Below, in pieces: positions 10,122-18,643 of a stretch of 64,000 bases of DNA (its first letter is position 1; each line of letters begins with the position of its first letter). The stretch is from positions 620,001-684,000 of the forward strand of contig NZ_CP029145.1 in the NCBI RefSeq assembly GCF_003149515.1, in the 5' to 3' direction. This DNA is from Hymenobacter nivis (GTDB lineage: Bacteria > Bacteroidota > Bacteroidia > Cytophagales > Hymenobacteraceae). The notes under the pieces are model-generated. The model did not search any database. It was not told the DNA's origin and saw nothing but the letters and a program-made list of their open reading frames with translations. The translations under genes and the position numbers were made by a program.

Positions 10122-10589
10122 ATGCCAGAAGTCACCAGTATTACCGGCGATGCTTTGCGCGAGTTGCTCAATCAACTTGTGGGTAAAACTGCTTGGCGAA
10201 GCAGAGCGGGTAGTGGTACTGGCTCAATTTTTACCTTGCAGTTCGGCTCAGAACTGCTTGGTGATAAAACCCAAGGCGAGTTTTCCCTAATGGTTTATTG
10301 CGCGTGGCGGATTGTGAAGGGCAATCAAATACTGCTCAGTTGGCATGATGATTCTGATGCTGCGCTGGTCCCGGGACTAGCAATATTACACGAAGTGCAG
10401 GTAGTGGGTATTGAGCTTTCTAGGTGGAATGATTTTGCAATCCGCTTTGCAAATGGGCTGGAGCTTCAAATTATCAATGATTTGTCGCTGCTCCGTGATT
10501 TTGATTCAAGCTGGTTTATTATTCACAAAGGAGCAGTCCATTACAGCGTAACTCCTAACAATTTAATTCTAGTTGAATCTGCGATTTAA
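10122..10589 (+). CDS. Hypothetical protein, lower GC than neighbours
   Basis: A 155-residue soluble protein with no signal peptide, membrane segment or domain I can name. The sequence opens MPEVTSITGDALRELLNQLVG and alternates short predicted strands (SLMVYCAWRIV, FAIRFANGLELQII). It resembles small single-domain orphan proteins of Bacteroidota that may be immunity or toxin-neutralising proteins, but that is only a guess. Codon use is visibly more A/T-rich than lepA and folD on either side, which suggests acquisition. The start was placed after the lepA terminator; a longer frame begins inside it and is unlikely. Confidence 0.6.
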   Translation: MPEVTSITGDALRELLNQLVGKTAWRSRAGSGTGSIFTLQFGSELLGDKTQGEFSLMVYCAWRIVKGNQILLSWHDDSDAALVPGLAILHEVQVVGIELSRWNDFAIRFANGLELQIINDLSLLRDFDSSWFIIHKGAVHYSVTPNNLILVESAI

Positions 10590-10619
10590 TAATCGTTTCT
10601 AAGCAAGAGTACTTTCCGA

Positions 10620-11528
10620 ATGGCTGATATCCACGTTGCCCCCCACCTCATCGACGGCAAGCAAACTGCCGAGGACATCAAAGTTGAAATTGCCGCTGCG
10701 GTGGTGAAGCTGACGGCCACCGGCCAGCGCCCGCCGCACTTGGCCGCCATCCTGGTGGGCCACGACGGTGGTTCCGAAACCTACGTGCGCAACAAGGTGC
10801 TGGCCTGCGAACGGGTGGGTTACGACAGCACGCTGCTGCGCTTTGAGGACGATATCACCGAGGCCGACCTGCTGGCCCAGGTGGGGGCCCTGAACGACGA
10901 CCCGGCCATCGACGGCTTCATCGTTCAGCTACCGCTGCCCAAGCACATCGACGCCGAAAAGGTCATCGAAGCCATCCGGCCCGACAAGGATGTGGACGGC
11001 TTCCACCCCATGAACCTGGGCCGCATGGTGGCTGGGCTGCCCGCGCTATTGCCCGCCACGCCCTCCGGCATCGTGGAGCTGATGGCCCGCCAAGGCATCA
11101 AAACCAGCGGCCAGCACTGCGTCGTAATTGGCCGCAGCAACATCGTGGGTACGCCGGTTAGTATCTTGCTGGCCAAGAACTTGGAAACTGCTAACTGCAC
11201 CGTTACTTTATGCCACTCGCGGACCAAAAACCTGGCTGAAATCGTGCGCCAGGCCGACATCATCGTGGCCGCCATTGGTCGGCCCGAGTTCGTGACGGCC
11301 GACATGGTGAAGCCCGGCGCGGTGGTGATTGATGTGGGCACGACCCGCGTGACGGACGCCAACAAGAAGAGCGGTTTCAGCCTGAAGGGCGACGTGAACT
11401 TTGCCGAAGTGGCCCCGCTGGCCTCGCGCATCACGCCCGTGCCCGGCGGCGTGGGCCCCATGACCATCGCCATGCTGCTACTAAACACGCTGCGCGCCGC
11501 CACGGGCGCCGTGTATCCGAAGGCGTAG
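10620..11528 (+). CDS. folD: FolD, methylenetetrahydrofolate dehydrogenase/cyclohydrolase
   Basis: A 302-residue bifunctional enzyme that oxidises 5,10-methylene-THF to methenyl-THF with NADP and hydrolyses it to 10-formyl-THF, supplying one-carbon units for purines and fMet. Family signatures are clear: [15 protein letters not shown] with the catalytic Tyr and Lys, [20 protein letters not shown], the NADP site [14 protein letters not shown], and [16 protein letters not shown] near the C-terminus. The length is slightly above the usual 280-295. An inverted repeat begins four bases after the stop codon. Confidence 0.97.
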   Translation: MADIHVAPHLIDGKQTAEDIKVEIAAAVVKLTATGQRPPHLAAILVGHDGGSETYVRNKVLACERVGYDSTLLRFEDDITEADLLAQVGALNDDPAIDGFIVQLPLPKHIDAEKVIEAIRPDKDVDGFHPMNLGRMVAGLPALLPATPSGIVELMARQGIKTSGQHCVVIGRSNIVGTPVSILLAKNLETANCTVTLCHSRTKNLAEIVRQADIIVAAIGRPEFVTADMVKPGAVVIDVGTTRVTDANKKSGFSLKGDVNFAEVAPLASRITPVPGGVGPMTIAMLLLNTLRAATGAVYPKA

Positions 11529-11532
11529 CAAT

Positions 11533-11606
11533 GGTGAGTTGGTGAAGGAGCGAATGAGTGATTTCTCTCTACATCGATTACTCATTCGCTCCTTCACCAA
11601 CTCACC
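11533..11606. repeat. Perfect inverted repeat after folD (GAATGAGT type)
   Basis: Two 27-base arms (11533-11559 and 11580-11606) are perfect complements around a 20-base loop. The arms contain GGTGAAGGAGCGAATGAGT. Related GTGAATGAGTGAATGG sequences occur at 44086-44236 and 60342-60577. It could act as a folD terminator, but it lacks a T tract and looks like a dispersed family. Confidence 0.85.
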
Positions 11607-11611
11607 GTTCG

Positions 11612-11619
11612 TAAATTTG
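11612..11619 (+). promoter_or_regulatory. Candidate -7 box (TAAATTTG) for queE
   Basis: Exact TAnnTTTG match 68 bases upstream of queE, directly after the inverted repeat. There is no convincing -33 element. Confidence 0.4.
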
Positions 11620-11686
11620 AGTGGCCGGGGGCCCCGGTTGCGCCCCGGGTGTTGACGCAAGTCGTGCCCTGTTTTATTAGTTGCTC

Positions 11687-12343
11687 ATGTCCGCCGTTAC
11701 CGATTTGCTCGCCGCTTTGCCCATCCTCCACACGCCCATCACCGGGGTCATCCTACCGGTAATGGAGCAGTTTTATACCATTCAGGGCGAAGGCTTTAAC
11801 GCCGGGCGAGCGGCCTACTTCATCCGCCTGGGCGGGTGCGACGTGGGCTGCGTGTGGTGCGACGTGAAGGAGTCGTGGGACGCCGACGCGCACCCGCGCC
11901 AGGCCGTGGCCGAGCTGGTGGCCGCCGCCGCCGCGCACCCCGGCCGCAACGTGGTCATCACCGGTGGCGAGCCGCTGATGCACAACTGCGGGCCCCTCAC
12001 CGGGGCCCTGCAAGCGGCCGGCTTCCAAACCTGGATTGAGACCTCCGGGGCCCACCCGCTCAGCGGCCGTTGGGACTGGATCTGCGTGTCGCCCAAGAAG
12101 TTCAGGGCCCCGCGGCCCGACGTACTGGCCCACGCCGACGAGCTGAAAATCATTGTTTTCAACGACAGCGACTTTGCCTGGGCCGAGGAGCACGCTGCCC
12201 TGGTGCCCGCCACCACGCGCCTCTACCTCCAGCCCGAATGGAGCCGCGCCGCCCGCATGACGCCCGCCCTCATCGATTACGTGAAGGCCCACCCGCGCTG
12301 GCAAGTATCGCTGCAAACGCATAAATACCTCGACATTCCGTAG
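11687..12343 (+). CDS. queE: QueE, 7-carboxy-7-deazaguanine synthase (radical SAM)
   Basis: A 218-residue radical SAM enzyme of the queuosine/7-deazapurine pathway; it contracts carboxytetrahydropterin to CDG. The 4Fe-4S motif CDVGCVWC (CX3CX2C, around residue 46) is present, with MEQFYTIQGEGFNAGRAAYF before it and ITGGEPLMH after it. LQTHKYLDIP closes the protein as in the family. An in-frame TTG two codons upstream is less likely than this ATG. The other queuosine genes are not in the window. It is followed after ten bases by the OmpA-family gene. Confidence 0.95.
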   Translation: MSAVTDLLAALPILHTPITGVILPVMEQFYTIQGEGFNAGRAAYFIRLGGCDVGCVWCDVKESWDADAHPRQAVAELVAAAAAHPGRNVVITGGEPLMHNCGPLTGALQAAGFQTWIETSGAHPLSGRWDWICVSPKKFRAPRPDVLAHADELKIIVFNDSDFAWAEEHAALVPATTRLYLQPEWSRAARMTPALIDYVKAHPRWQVSLQTHKYLDIP

Positions 12344-12353
12344 TTTGCGGGCT

Positions 12354-14348
12354 ATGCGACTACTGGGTACTTTTTGGGATAAAGGCCGGCGTTACGCGCT
12401 GGGCAGCGGGCTGGTTTTAGCAGTGGTCCTGAGCGGGCCCTTATCGGCACAGGCTCAGGGAATTGCGCCCCCAGTCATCACCAATACCAAGGCCCGTGGC
12501 CTCTATGAGAAGGCTAAGGCCCAAGCCAAAGACCGCGAGTTTAGCAAGGCCCTGGAGACGCTGGGTACGCTCACCCAGAAATTTCCGTCGCTCGGCGAGG
12601 GCTGGCTTATGAAGGGCTCGCTGCTGAAGGCTCAGGGCGACACCCGCGGGGCCTTGGTGGCCTACCGCGAGGGCTTGGCCAAGGTGCCGCCCGATGCCGC
12701 CCGCGCCACCCAGTACCTACTGCTCGGTGACCTGGCCCTGCAATACGGTGACTACGCCACCGCAGGCGTGGCCTACCGCCAGCTACTGAAAGTTGGCCCC
12801 AAAGTGGCCCGCCACCGCGCCGTGGCCGAACGCGGCCTGCGCACCTGCGTGTTTGCCGAAGCGGCCCTGAAGCACCCCGTGGGGCCTCCCCCCGCGCCAC
12901 TGGGGCCCCCGCTGAACGGCTTCAAGTTTCAGTATTTCCCGACCCTGACGGCCGACAGCCGCTTCCTGCTCTTCACGGGGCGGCCGATGGTGAGCAGCGG
13001 CGAGGACCTGTTTGTGAGCCGCCGGGCGGCTGACGGCACATTCAGCCCGCCCGTCAGCATTGCCCCAACCATCAATTCGAGCTATAACGAAGGCGCAGGC
13101 ACGATTTCGGGCGATGGCAAAACGCTGGTGTTTGCCTCCTGTGACCGGCCCAAGAGCGTCGGCAACTGCGACTTGTACATCTCGCGGCGCACCGGCAACA
13201 CCTGGAGTCCGCCCCAAAACCTGGGCGCCGCTGTGAACTCGCCAGAGTGGGACTCGCAGCCCTCGCTCTCGGCCGACGGGCGCACACTGTACTTCACCTC
13301 CACCCGCCGCGGTGGCCAGGGGCAGGAAGACCTGTACGTGACCACTTTGCAGCCCGACGGCGCCTGGGCCCCCGCCAAAAACCTGGGGGCACCAGTGAAC
13401 ACGCCCGGCAAGGACATGGCCCCCTTCATCCACGCCAGCGGCACTACGCTCTACTACGTCACCGACGGACTAGTGGGCATGGGTGGGCTCGATGTGTTCC
13501 GGAGCGAAGCCGCTGCCGGCGGGACCTGGGGGCCCCCGGCCAACCTGGGTTACCCGCTGAACACGTTCGAGGACGAGGCCTCGATGTTCGTGTCGTCTGA
13601 CAACCAGCGCGGCTTTTACTCGCGCACGCAAATGGGCGATGAAAAGCCGGCCGCTCCCGGGGCCCCCGCGCTCGAGCGGGGCGTGCAGCTCTTCGGCTTC
13701 GACGTGCCCGCCGAGGCCAAGGCCCGTGAAACCAGCACCTACGCCCAGGGCCGGGTGTTCGACGCCACCACCAAGAAGCCGATGCGGGCCGACGTGAAAA
13801 TCTACGACGTGGACACCGACGCCCTCACACAGTTCGTGACCTCTGACCCGGAAACCGGCGAGTATACCGCCGTGCTCAACGAGGGCCACCGCTACGCCAT
13901 GTATGCCGCCGCCGACAAGTACTTACTCAAAAGCCTGAGCTTCGATTACGCCGGCAAGCAGCAGTTCAACCCGTTCACGCTCGACATTTACCTCGACCCC
14001 GTGCGCGCCGGCCGCAGCGTGGTGCTGAACAACCTGTTTTTCGATACCAACAAGTACGAGCTGGAGCCCCGCTCGCGCACCGAGCTCAATCGCCTCATCG
14101 AGTTCATGCGCCAGTACCAGGATGTGCAAATCGAGGTATCGGGCCACACCGATAACGTGGGCACCGACGCGGCCAACCTCCAGCTTTCCGAGCGCCGGGC
14201 GCAGGCCGTGGTGGCCTACCTCACGGCCCACGGTGTACAAGCCGCCCGCCTGCGGGCCAAAGGCTACGGCGCCGCCCGCGCCCTGGGCCCCAACGACACC
14301 GACGCCAGCCGCCGCCTCAACCGCCGCATCGAGCTGCGCATCCTCTAG
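12354..14348 (+). CDS. OmpA-family outer membrane protein with TPR and PD40 repeats
   Basis: A 664-residue envelope protein. It has an N-terminal signal (LGSGLVLAVVLSGPLSAQAQ), TPR-like helices at about 35-160 (KALETLGTLTQKFPSLGEGW), and WD40-like PD40 blades at about 190-430 (SPPVSIAPTINSSYNEGAGT, LYFTSTRRGGQGQEDLYV). A carboxypeptidase-regulatory-like segment near 460-530 precedes a C-terminal OmpA peptidoglycan-binding domain (about 560-664) with SGHTDNVGTDAANLQLSERR. This arrangement is frequent in Bacteroidota and includes the T9SS component PorE and relatives, so a cell-envelope or T9SS role is possible but unproven. ATG at 12354 was preferred over TTG at 12345. Confidence 0.88.
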   Translation: MRLLGTFWDKGRRYALGSGLVLAVVLSGPLSAQAQGIAPPVITNTKARGLYEKAKAQAKDREFSKALETLGTLTQKFPSLGEGWLMKGSLLKAQGDTRGALVAYREGLAKVPPDAARATQYLLLGDLALQYGDYATAGVAYRQLLKVGPKVARHRAVAERGLRTCVFAEAALKHPVGPPPAPLGPPLNGFKFQYFPTLTADSRFLLFTGRPMVSSGEDLFVSRRAADGTFSPPVSIAPTINSSYNEGAGTISGDGKTLVFASCDRPKSVGNCDLYISRRTGNTWSPPQNLGAAVNSPEWDSQPSLSADGRTLYFTSTRRGGQGQEDLYVTTLQPDGAWAPAKNLGAPVNTPGKDMAPFIHASGTTLYYVTDGLVGMGGLDVFRSEAAAGGTWGPPANLGYPLNTFEDEASMFVSSDNQRGFYSRTQMGDEKPAAPGAPALERGVQLFGFDVPAEAKARETSTYAQGRVFDATTKKPMRADVKIYDVDTDALTQFVTSDPETGEYTAVLNEGHRYAMYAAADKYLLKSLSFDYAGKQQFNPFTLDIYLDPVRAGRSVVLNNLFFDTNKYELEPRSRTELNRLIEFMRQYQDVQIEVSGHTDNVGTDAANLQLSERRAQAVVAYLTAHGVQAARLRAKGYGAARALGPNDTDASRRLNRRIELRIL

Positions 14349-14771
14349 CCAGGAATCCCGGTTCGGGTACGATTCCTTGTTTCAGGCGGCGTATGCCCTT
14401 GCCGCTAAGCGGCGGTGCCAGTGCAGCCTGGTGGTACAGGCGTCCTGTTGCATCTATTTAGGGTTTTTACTTAAAGCAAGGCTTTAAGACAGTGAAAATA
14501 ATTTGGCATTCCGTAAAGAAAGTCTTGTCGGTATGGATAGCTGCTAAAAAGTGGTGGCGTAAATGCTGTATTTTCGATTATGAAATATAAGATTGTTAAT
14601 CAGTAGTTTATGGTTAATCCGTGAAATAGCTGAGTTAGAAACCGGCTGAAAACTAGGAAACTTGGCTGGATGAAAAATAGAATTACGTTTGGAGAACCTA
14701 AGCCGCCAGCCCTACCGGCTGGCGAGGGATACAAGCCGAAATTTCTCCAATACCTTTTTTCTTTCACCACC
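14349..14771. other. Intergenic, AT-rich, no gene seen
   Basis: About 420 bases without a supported gene. The portion 14460-14660 is much richer in A/T than the surroundings and probably carries the promoter of the next gene. A small hairpin (GCCAGCCC / GGCTGGC) lies near 14704-14724. Confidence 0.6.
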
Positions 14772-15152
14772 ATGTACAACTTTTTCGCTACGTTTTGCCT
14801 AGTGGCCGGCCTCGGTGCTCAACCTGCTGCCGCGGCCCCGGCCGGTACCGATGATCCCGCCGCGTATTCGGCCGCCACCGTGGCGCGGGCCAACGGCCTG
14901 ACCCGGGCCCTGGCCGGCCGCGTGCCCCTCGACGAAGCCCAGTACATCCGCATCCGGGCCCTGCACCTGTGCATGCTGGCCGAGCGCCAGGCCCTGGCCA
15001 TCAGCCTGAGCGGCGCCAACCCCGCCGCCCGCGACCAAGCCCTGTCTGCCGCCCAGCAGCGCTACGAAGCCGCTCTGGCCGGCCTGCTGCGCCCCGCCCA
15101 GCTGGTGGCCTACCAGGGCCTGCGCAGCAGCTTCACCGCGCACCGGCTGTAA
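14772..15152 (+). CDS. Hypothetical small secreted helical protein
   Basis: A 126-residue protein with a signal peptide (MYNFFATFCLVAGLGAQPAAAAPA) and a predicted all-helical mature part. DEAQYIRIRALHLCMLAERQ is followed by AQQRYEAALAGLLRPAQLVA and YQGLR. The pattern resembles short periplasmic proteins seen in tandem in Hymenobacter genomes, loosely like Spy/CpxP-type helical proteins, but no function is known. The ATG at 14772 was chosen for the signal peptide; an upstream in-frame ATG at 14670 would add 34 untypical residues. Confidence 0.65.
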   Translation: MYNFFATFCLVAGLGAQPAAAAPAGTDDPAAYSAATVARANGLTRALAGRVPLDEAQYIRIRALHLCMLAERQALAISLSGANPAARDQALSAAQQRYEAALAGLLRPAQLVAYQGLRSSFTAHRL

Positions 15153-15224
15153 TGCATGGGCCCCAGCGGTGATTGAGTTGTTTTAACCAGTCACTCAGCC
15201 GCAGCTCAACGCTGCCTTTAGCCC

Positions 15225-15416
15225 GTGAAAAAATTTGAATATCGCCTACTGGACGTCAACAGCGGCTTTTTCAGTGCCATTGATTACCAGCAGCTAACGG
15301 AACGGCTGAACGTGCTCGGCGAGCAGGGCTGGGAAGTGGTGACGACGGTCGAAACGGAGTTTACCCGCAACCAGGCCCGGGGCTTGCTCATCACCCTTAA
15401 GCGCGAAATCGCCTGA
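15225..15416 (+). CDS. DUF4177-like small protein
   Basis: A 63-residue protein: MKKFEYRLLDVNSGFFSAID, then LTERLNVLGEQGWEVVTTVE and LLITLKREIA at the end. The beta-helix-beta pattern with LNxLGxxGWE is the signature of DUF4177, a small cytoplasmic domain of unknown function. It starts with GTG at 15225; no ATG is available in this frame. A strong shared terminator follows 18 bases after the stop. Confidence 0.8.
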   Translation: MKKFEYRLLDVNSGFFSAIDYQQLTERLNVLGEQGWEVVTTVETEFTRNQARGLLITLKREIA

Positions 15417-15434
15417 ATGAGCCCCTGGGGGCCT

Positions 15435-15484
15435 AAAAAAGCCGTAGCCGGCTTGCCCTTGGGCAAGCCGGCTACGGCTTTTTT
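15435..15484. terminator. Bidirectional terminator hairpin
   Basis: AAAAAAGCCGTAGCCGGCTT and its exact complement form a perfect stem of about 24 pairs with A and T tracts at the ends. It serves the DUF4177 gene and the convergent gltA. Confidence 0.95.
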
Positions 15485-15501
15485 CAAGCAAAACGCTAGG
15501 G

Positions 15502-16794
15502 CTAGGCCCGCTCGCCGATGGCGGTGTAATTGCGCTCCAACTCGCCCACATAAATCTGGCGGGGGCGGCCGATGGGCTCCTTATTTTCGCGCATTTCCTT
15601 CCACTGGGCGATCCAGCCGGGGAGGCGGCCCATGGCGAACATCACCGTGAACATTTCGGTGGGAATGCCCAGGGCCTTGTAAATGATGCCCGAATAAAAG
15701 TCCACGTTCGGGTACAGCTTGCGCTCCACGAAATACTGGTCGGTGAGGGCGGCTTGCTCCAGCTCCTGCGCGATTTTCAGCAGCGGGCTGTCCTGCATGC
15801 CCAGGGCGTGCAGTACCTCGTCGGCGGCCTTTTTGATAATTTTGGCGCGCGGGTCGAAGTTTTTGTACACCCGGTGCCCAAAGCCCATCAGGCGGAACGA
15901 GTTGTTCTTGTCCTTGGCCTTGTCGATGAACTTGCTGGTGTCGCCGCCGTCCTTCTCGATGGCTTCCAGCATTTCAATCACTTCCTGGTTGGAGCCGCCG
16001 TGCAGGGGGCCCCACAGCGCATTGATGCCCGCCGACACCGAGCCGTAGAGGCTGGCATTGGCCGAGCCCACGAGGCGCACCGTGCTGGTCGAGCAGTTCT
16101 GCTCATGGTCGGCGTGCAGGATGAGGAGCTTGTTCAACGCACCCACCACCACTGGGTTGATTTCGTACTTCTCCGTGGGGAAGCTGAACATCATGTACAG
16201 GAAGTTGGAGGTGTAGTCGAGGTCGTTGCGTGGGTAGTTGAGCGGATGGCCCACCGAGTTTTTGTAGGTCCAGGCGGCGATGGTCGAGATTTTAGCCAGC
16301 AAGCGCACGATGTTCAGGTCGAACTCCTCGGGGGTCTGGTTGGGGCTGAGGCTTTCGGGGTAGAAGCCGGTGAGCGCGCAGGTGAGGCTGCTCAGGATGG
16401 CCATCGGGTGCGTGCTGGTCGGGAATCCGTCGAAAATCTTGCGCATGTCCTCGTGCACCAGCGTGTGCTTGGTGATGCGGTTGCTGAAGTCGGCCAGCTG
16501 GGCGGTCGTGGGCAGGGCCCCGTAAATCAGCAAGTACGCCACTTCGATAAACGACGACTTCTCGGCCAGTTGCTCAATCGGATAGCCGCGGTAGCGCAGA
16601 ATACCCTCCTCGCCGTCGAGGAACGTGATGGCGCTTCTGGTGGCCCCGGTGTTCTTGTAGCCTGAATCGAGGGTGACGTAGCCGGTCTGTTCGCGTAGTT
16701 TGCCAATGTCAAAAGCTTTTTCGTGCTCGGTGCCTTCGATGACGGGGAGGCTGATGGATTGACCGTCTAGGATGAGTTCAGCAGATTCTGCCAT
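15502..16794 (-). CDS. gltA: Citrate synthase
   Basis: A 430-residue type II citrate synthase: oxaloacetate plus acetyl-CoA to citrate, first step of the TCA cycle. Catalytic residues are visible: His in LLILHADHEQN (about 230), His in GFGHRVYKNFDPR (about 310) and Asp in YPNVDFYSG (about 365). It has the N-terminal strand domain typical of hexameric enzymes (ELILDGQSISLPVIEGTEH). Start ATG at 16794 follows a C/T-rich leader. A -7 box lies near 16887. The length is normal for the family. Confidence 0.97.
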   Translation of the reverse strand: MAESAELILDGQSISLPVIEGTEHEKAFDIGKLREQTGYVTLDSGYKNTGATRSAITFLDGEEGILRYRGYPIEQLAEKSSFIEVAYLLIYGALPTTAQLADFSNRITKHTLVHEDMRKIFDGFPTSTHPMAILSSLTCALTGFYPESLSPNQTPEEFDLNIVRLLAKISTIAAWTYKNSVGHPLNYPRNDLDYTSNFLYMMFSFPTEKYEINPVVVGALNKLLILHADHEQNCSTSTVRLVGSANASLYGSVSAGINALWGPLHGGSNQEVIEMLEAIEKDGGDTSKFIDKAKDKNNSFRLMGFGHRVYKNFDPRAKIIKKAADEVLHALGMQDSPLLKIAQELEQAALTDQYFVERKLYPNVDFYSGIIYKALGIPTEMFTVMFAMGRLPGWIAQWKEMRENKEPIGRPRQIYVGELERNYTAIGERA

Positions 16795-16886
16795 GTGCGG
16801 GGAAGAAGGAATGAGGGAGTGGGTAAGAGGCGCGAAGCTACGGCCTGCGCGGCAAGCTGCCCGCCTTTTGTACCGTGTCTCTACTA

Positions 16887-16894
16887 CAAAAGTA
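16887..16894 (-). promoter_or_regulatory. Candidate -7 box (TACTTTTG) for gltA
   Basis: Exact TAnnTTTG match on the minus strand about 93 bases before the gltA start, which would leave a leader of about 85 bases containing the pyrimidine-rich CCCACTCCCTCATTCC. No -33 element is obvious. Confidence 0.4.
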
Positions 16895-16961
16895 GCTGCG
16901 GCATGGGTTCCCTGGTTCAGGCCGGGCGTAGAACGGGCCCGGCGTGGCCCGGGGCCCCGGC

Positions 16962-18368
16962 CTACTTGCCGATGCAAAACTGGGTGAAAATGCTGGTTAG
17001 CAAATCATCCGACGAAATTTCGCCCGTGATTTCGCCCAGGGCTCCCAGTGCGTGGCGCAGGTCGGCGGCCAGCAGCTCGGTGCCCCGGCCGGCGTCGAGG
17101 CCGGCGCGCACGGCGGCCAAGTGCTCGGCCGCCACGGCCAAGGCCCGGGCGTGGCGCACGTTCGTAACGATGGTAGCCCCGGCGTGGCCGGCCAGGCCCG
17201 CGCCGCGCACGCGGGCCAGCAACGCCGTTTGCAACGCCTCCAGGCCCTGGCCCCGGGCGGCGGCCAGCCGCACAGCGGCGGTGCCATCCACCGCAAAGCC
17301 GTCGAAGCCAGCCAGCTGCTCGCCGCTGGCCAGGTCCAGCTTGTTGCCCACGGCCAGCACGGGCAGGGCGGGGTGCGCGGCCGTGAGGGCTCCAATTTCG
17401 GCTTGCACCTGGGCGGGCGTCAGCTCCGTGAGGTCAAAGAGGTAAAGGAGGAGGGCGGCCTGGCCGATGCGCTGGCGGGTGCGCTGCACACCGATGGCCT
17501 CCACCTCGTCGGCAGGGTCGTCGCGCAGGCCGGCCGTGTCCACGAAGCGGAAGCGCAGGCCGTCGAGGCTCACTTCGTCCTCAATAAAGTCGCGCGTAGT
17601 GCCCGGAATGGCCGATACGATGGCTCGCTCCTCGCGCAGCAACGCGTTGAGCAGCGTGGACTTGCCTGCGTTGGGCCGTCCGGCGATGACGACGGTGATG
17701 CCGTTTTTAATGACATTGCCCAGCTCGAATGAGCGCAGCAGCGCCGCCACCCGGTCGGCCACTTCGCCCAGCAAGGCCCTAAGGCCGGTGCGGTCGGCAA
17801 ATTCTACGTCTTCCTCGCCAAAATCTAACTCCAATTCCAGCAGTGAGGCGAACGTGACGAGCCGGCCGCGCAACGTGCGCAGCTCCTGCGAGAAGCCGCC
17901 GCGCAGCTGGTTCAGGGCCACCTGGTGGCTCAGGGCTGAGTCGGCAGCGATGAGGTCGGCCACGGCCTCGGCCTGGGCCAGGTCCAGGGCCCCGTTCAGG
18001 AAGGCGCGCTTGGTGAACTCGCCGGCCTCGGCCAGCCGGGCCCCGCGACGCAGCAGCAGCGCCAGTAGCTGGCGCACCACGTAGTCGGAGCCGTGGGTGC
18101 TGATTTCCACCGCGTCTTCGCGCGTGAACGAGCGCGGAGCCCGGTACAGGGCCACCACCACTTCGTCGATCAGGGCCCCGCCGTCGGGGTCGCGGATGGT
18201 GCCGTAGTGCAGCGTATGGCCGGGCTGGGCAGCCAGATTCTTCTTAGAAAACACGCCGGCTATCAGGCCAACCGCATCGGGACCCGCAAGGCGCACCACG
18301 GCTAGGGCCCCTACGCCGGGCGGCGTGGCCAAGGCCACGATGGTATCGGAAAAAAGTGTCTGAACCAC
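16962..18368 (-). CDS. mnmE: MnmE, tRNA modification GTPase
   Basis: A 468-residue GTPase that, with MnmG, builds the cmnm5 group at U34 of tRNA wobble positions using methylene-THF. The N-terminal domain (DTIVALATPPGVGALAVVRL), the G domain with GRPNAGKST near residue 230 and DTAGLR, and the C-terminal CIGK are all present. The start is GTG at 18368: the first codons GTG GTT CAG AC lie inside the arm of the long inverted repeat 18358-18643. No ATG exists upstream in frame, and the downstream protein matches the family from its second or third residue, so the repeat arm seems to provide the start codon. Confidence 0.95.
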   Translation of the reverse strand: MVQTLFSDTIVALATPPGVGALAVVRLAGPDAVGLIAGVFSKKNLAAQPGHTLHYGTIRDPDGGALIDEVVVALYRAPRSFTREDAVEISTHGSDYVVRQLLALLLRRGARLAEAGEFTKRAFLNGALDLAQAEAVADLIAADSALSHQVALNQLRGGFSQELRTLRGRLVTFASLLELELDFGEEDVEFADRTGLRALLGEVADRVAALLRSFELGNVIKNGITVVIAGRPNAGKSTLLNALLREERAIVSAIPGTTRDFIEDEVSLDGLRFRFVDTAGLRDDPADEVEAIGVQRTRQRIGQAALLLYLFDLTELTPAQVQAEIGALTAAHPALPVLAVGNKLDLASGEQLAGFDGFAVDGTAAVRLAAARGQGLEALQTALLARVRGAGLAGHAGATIVTNVRHARALAVAAEHLAAVRAGLDAGRGTELLAADLRHALGALGEITGEISSDDLLTSIFTQFCIGK

Positions 18369-18643
18369 GGATTTATCGGATTGGGCGGATTTCGGGGACG
18401 ATTGCCGGGGGCCGGTTGGGGGCCCCGGGCGGGCTGCCGGCTTTTCGCCGGCTGCCCGCTAATCGTTGAAATATTTATTAACCATCTTGCAGGCAGGTAT
18501 TTTGACTCGGGCAAATAACGATTCAACGATTAGCGGGCAGCCGGCGAAAAGCCGGCAGCCCGCCCGGGGCCCCCAACCGGCCCCCGGCAATCGTCCCCAA
18601 AATCCGACGAATCCGCCCAATCCGATAAATCCGTGGTTCAGAC
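18358..18643. repeat. Long inverted repeat spanning the mnmE - regulator gap
   Basis: Arms of about 110-120 bases (18358-18470 and 18522-18643) are nearly perfect complements around a 51-base AT-rich loop. The outer part is CCACGGATTTATCGGATTGG; the inner part is the GGGCTGCCGGCTTTTCGCCG core also found at 8063 and 22878. The element runs from inside the first codons of mnmE to the first base of the DtxR-type gene's stop codon. Function unknown; it resembles a MITE or very large REP element. Confidence 0.92.
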
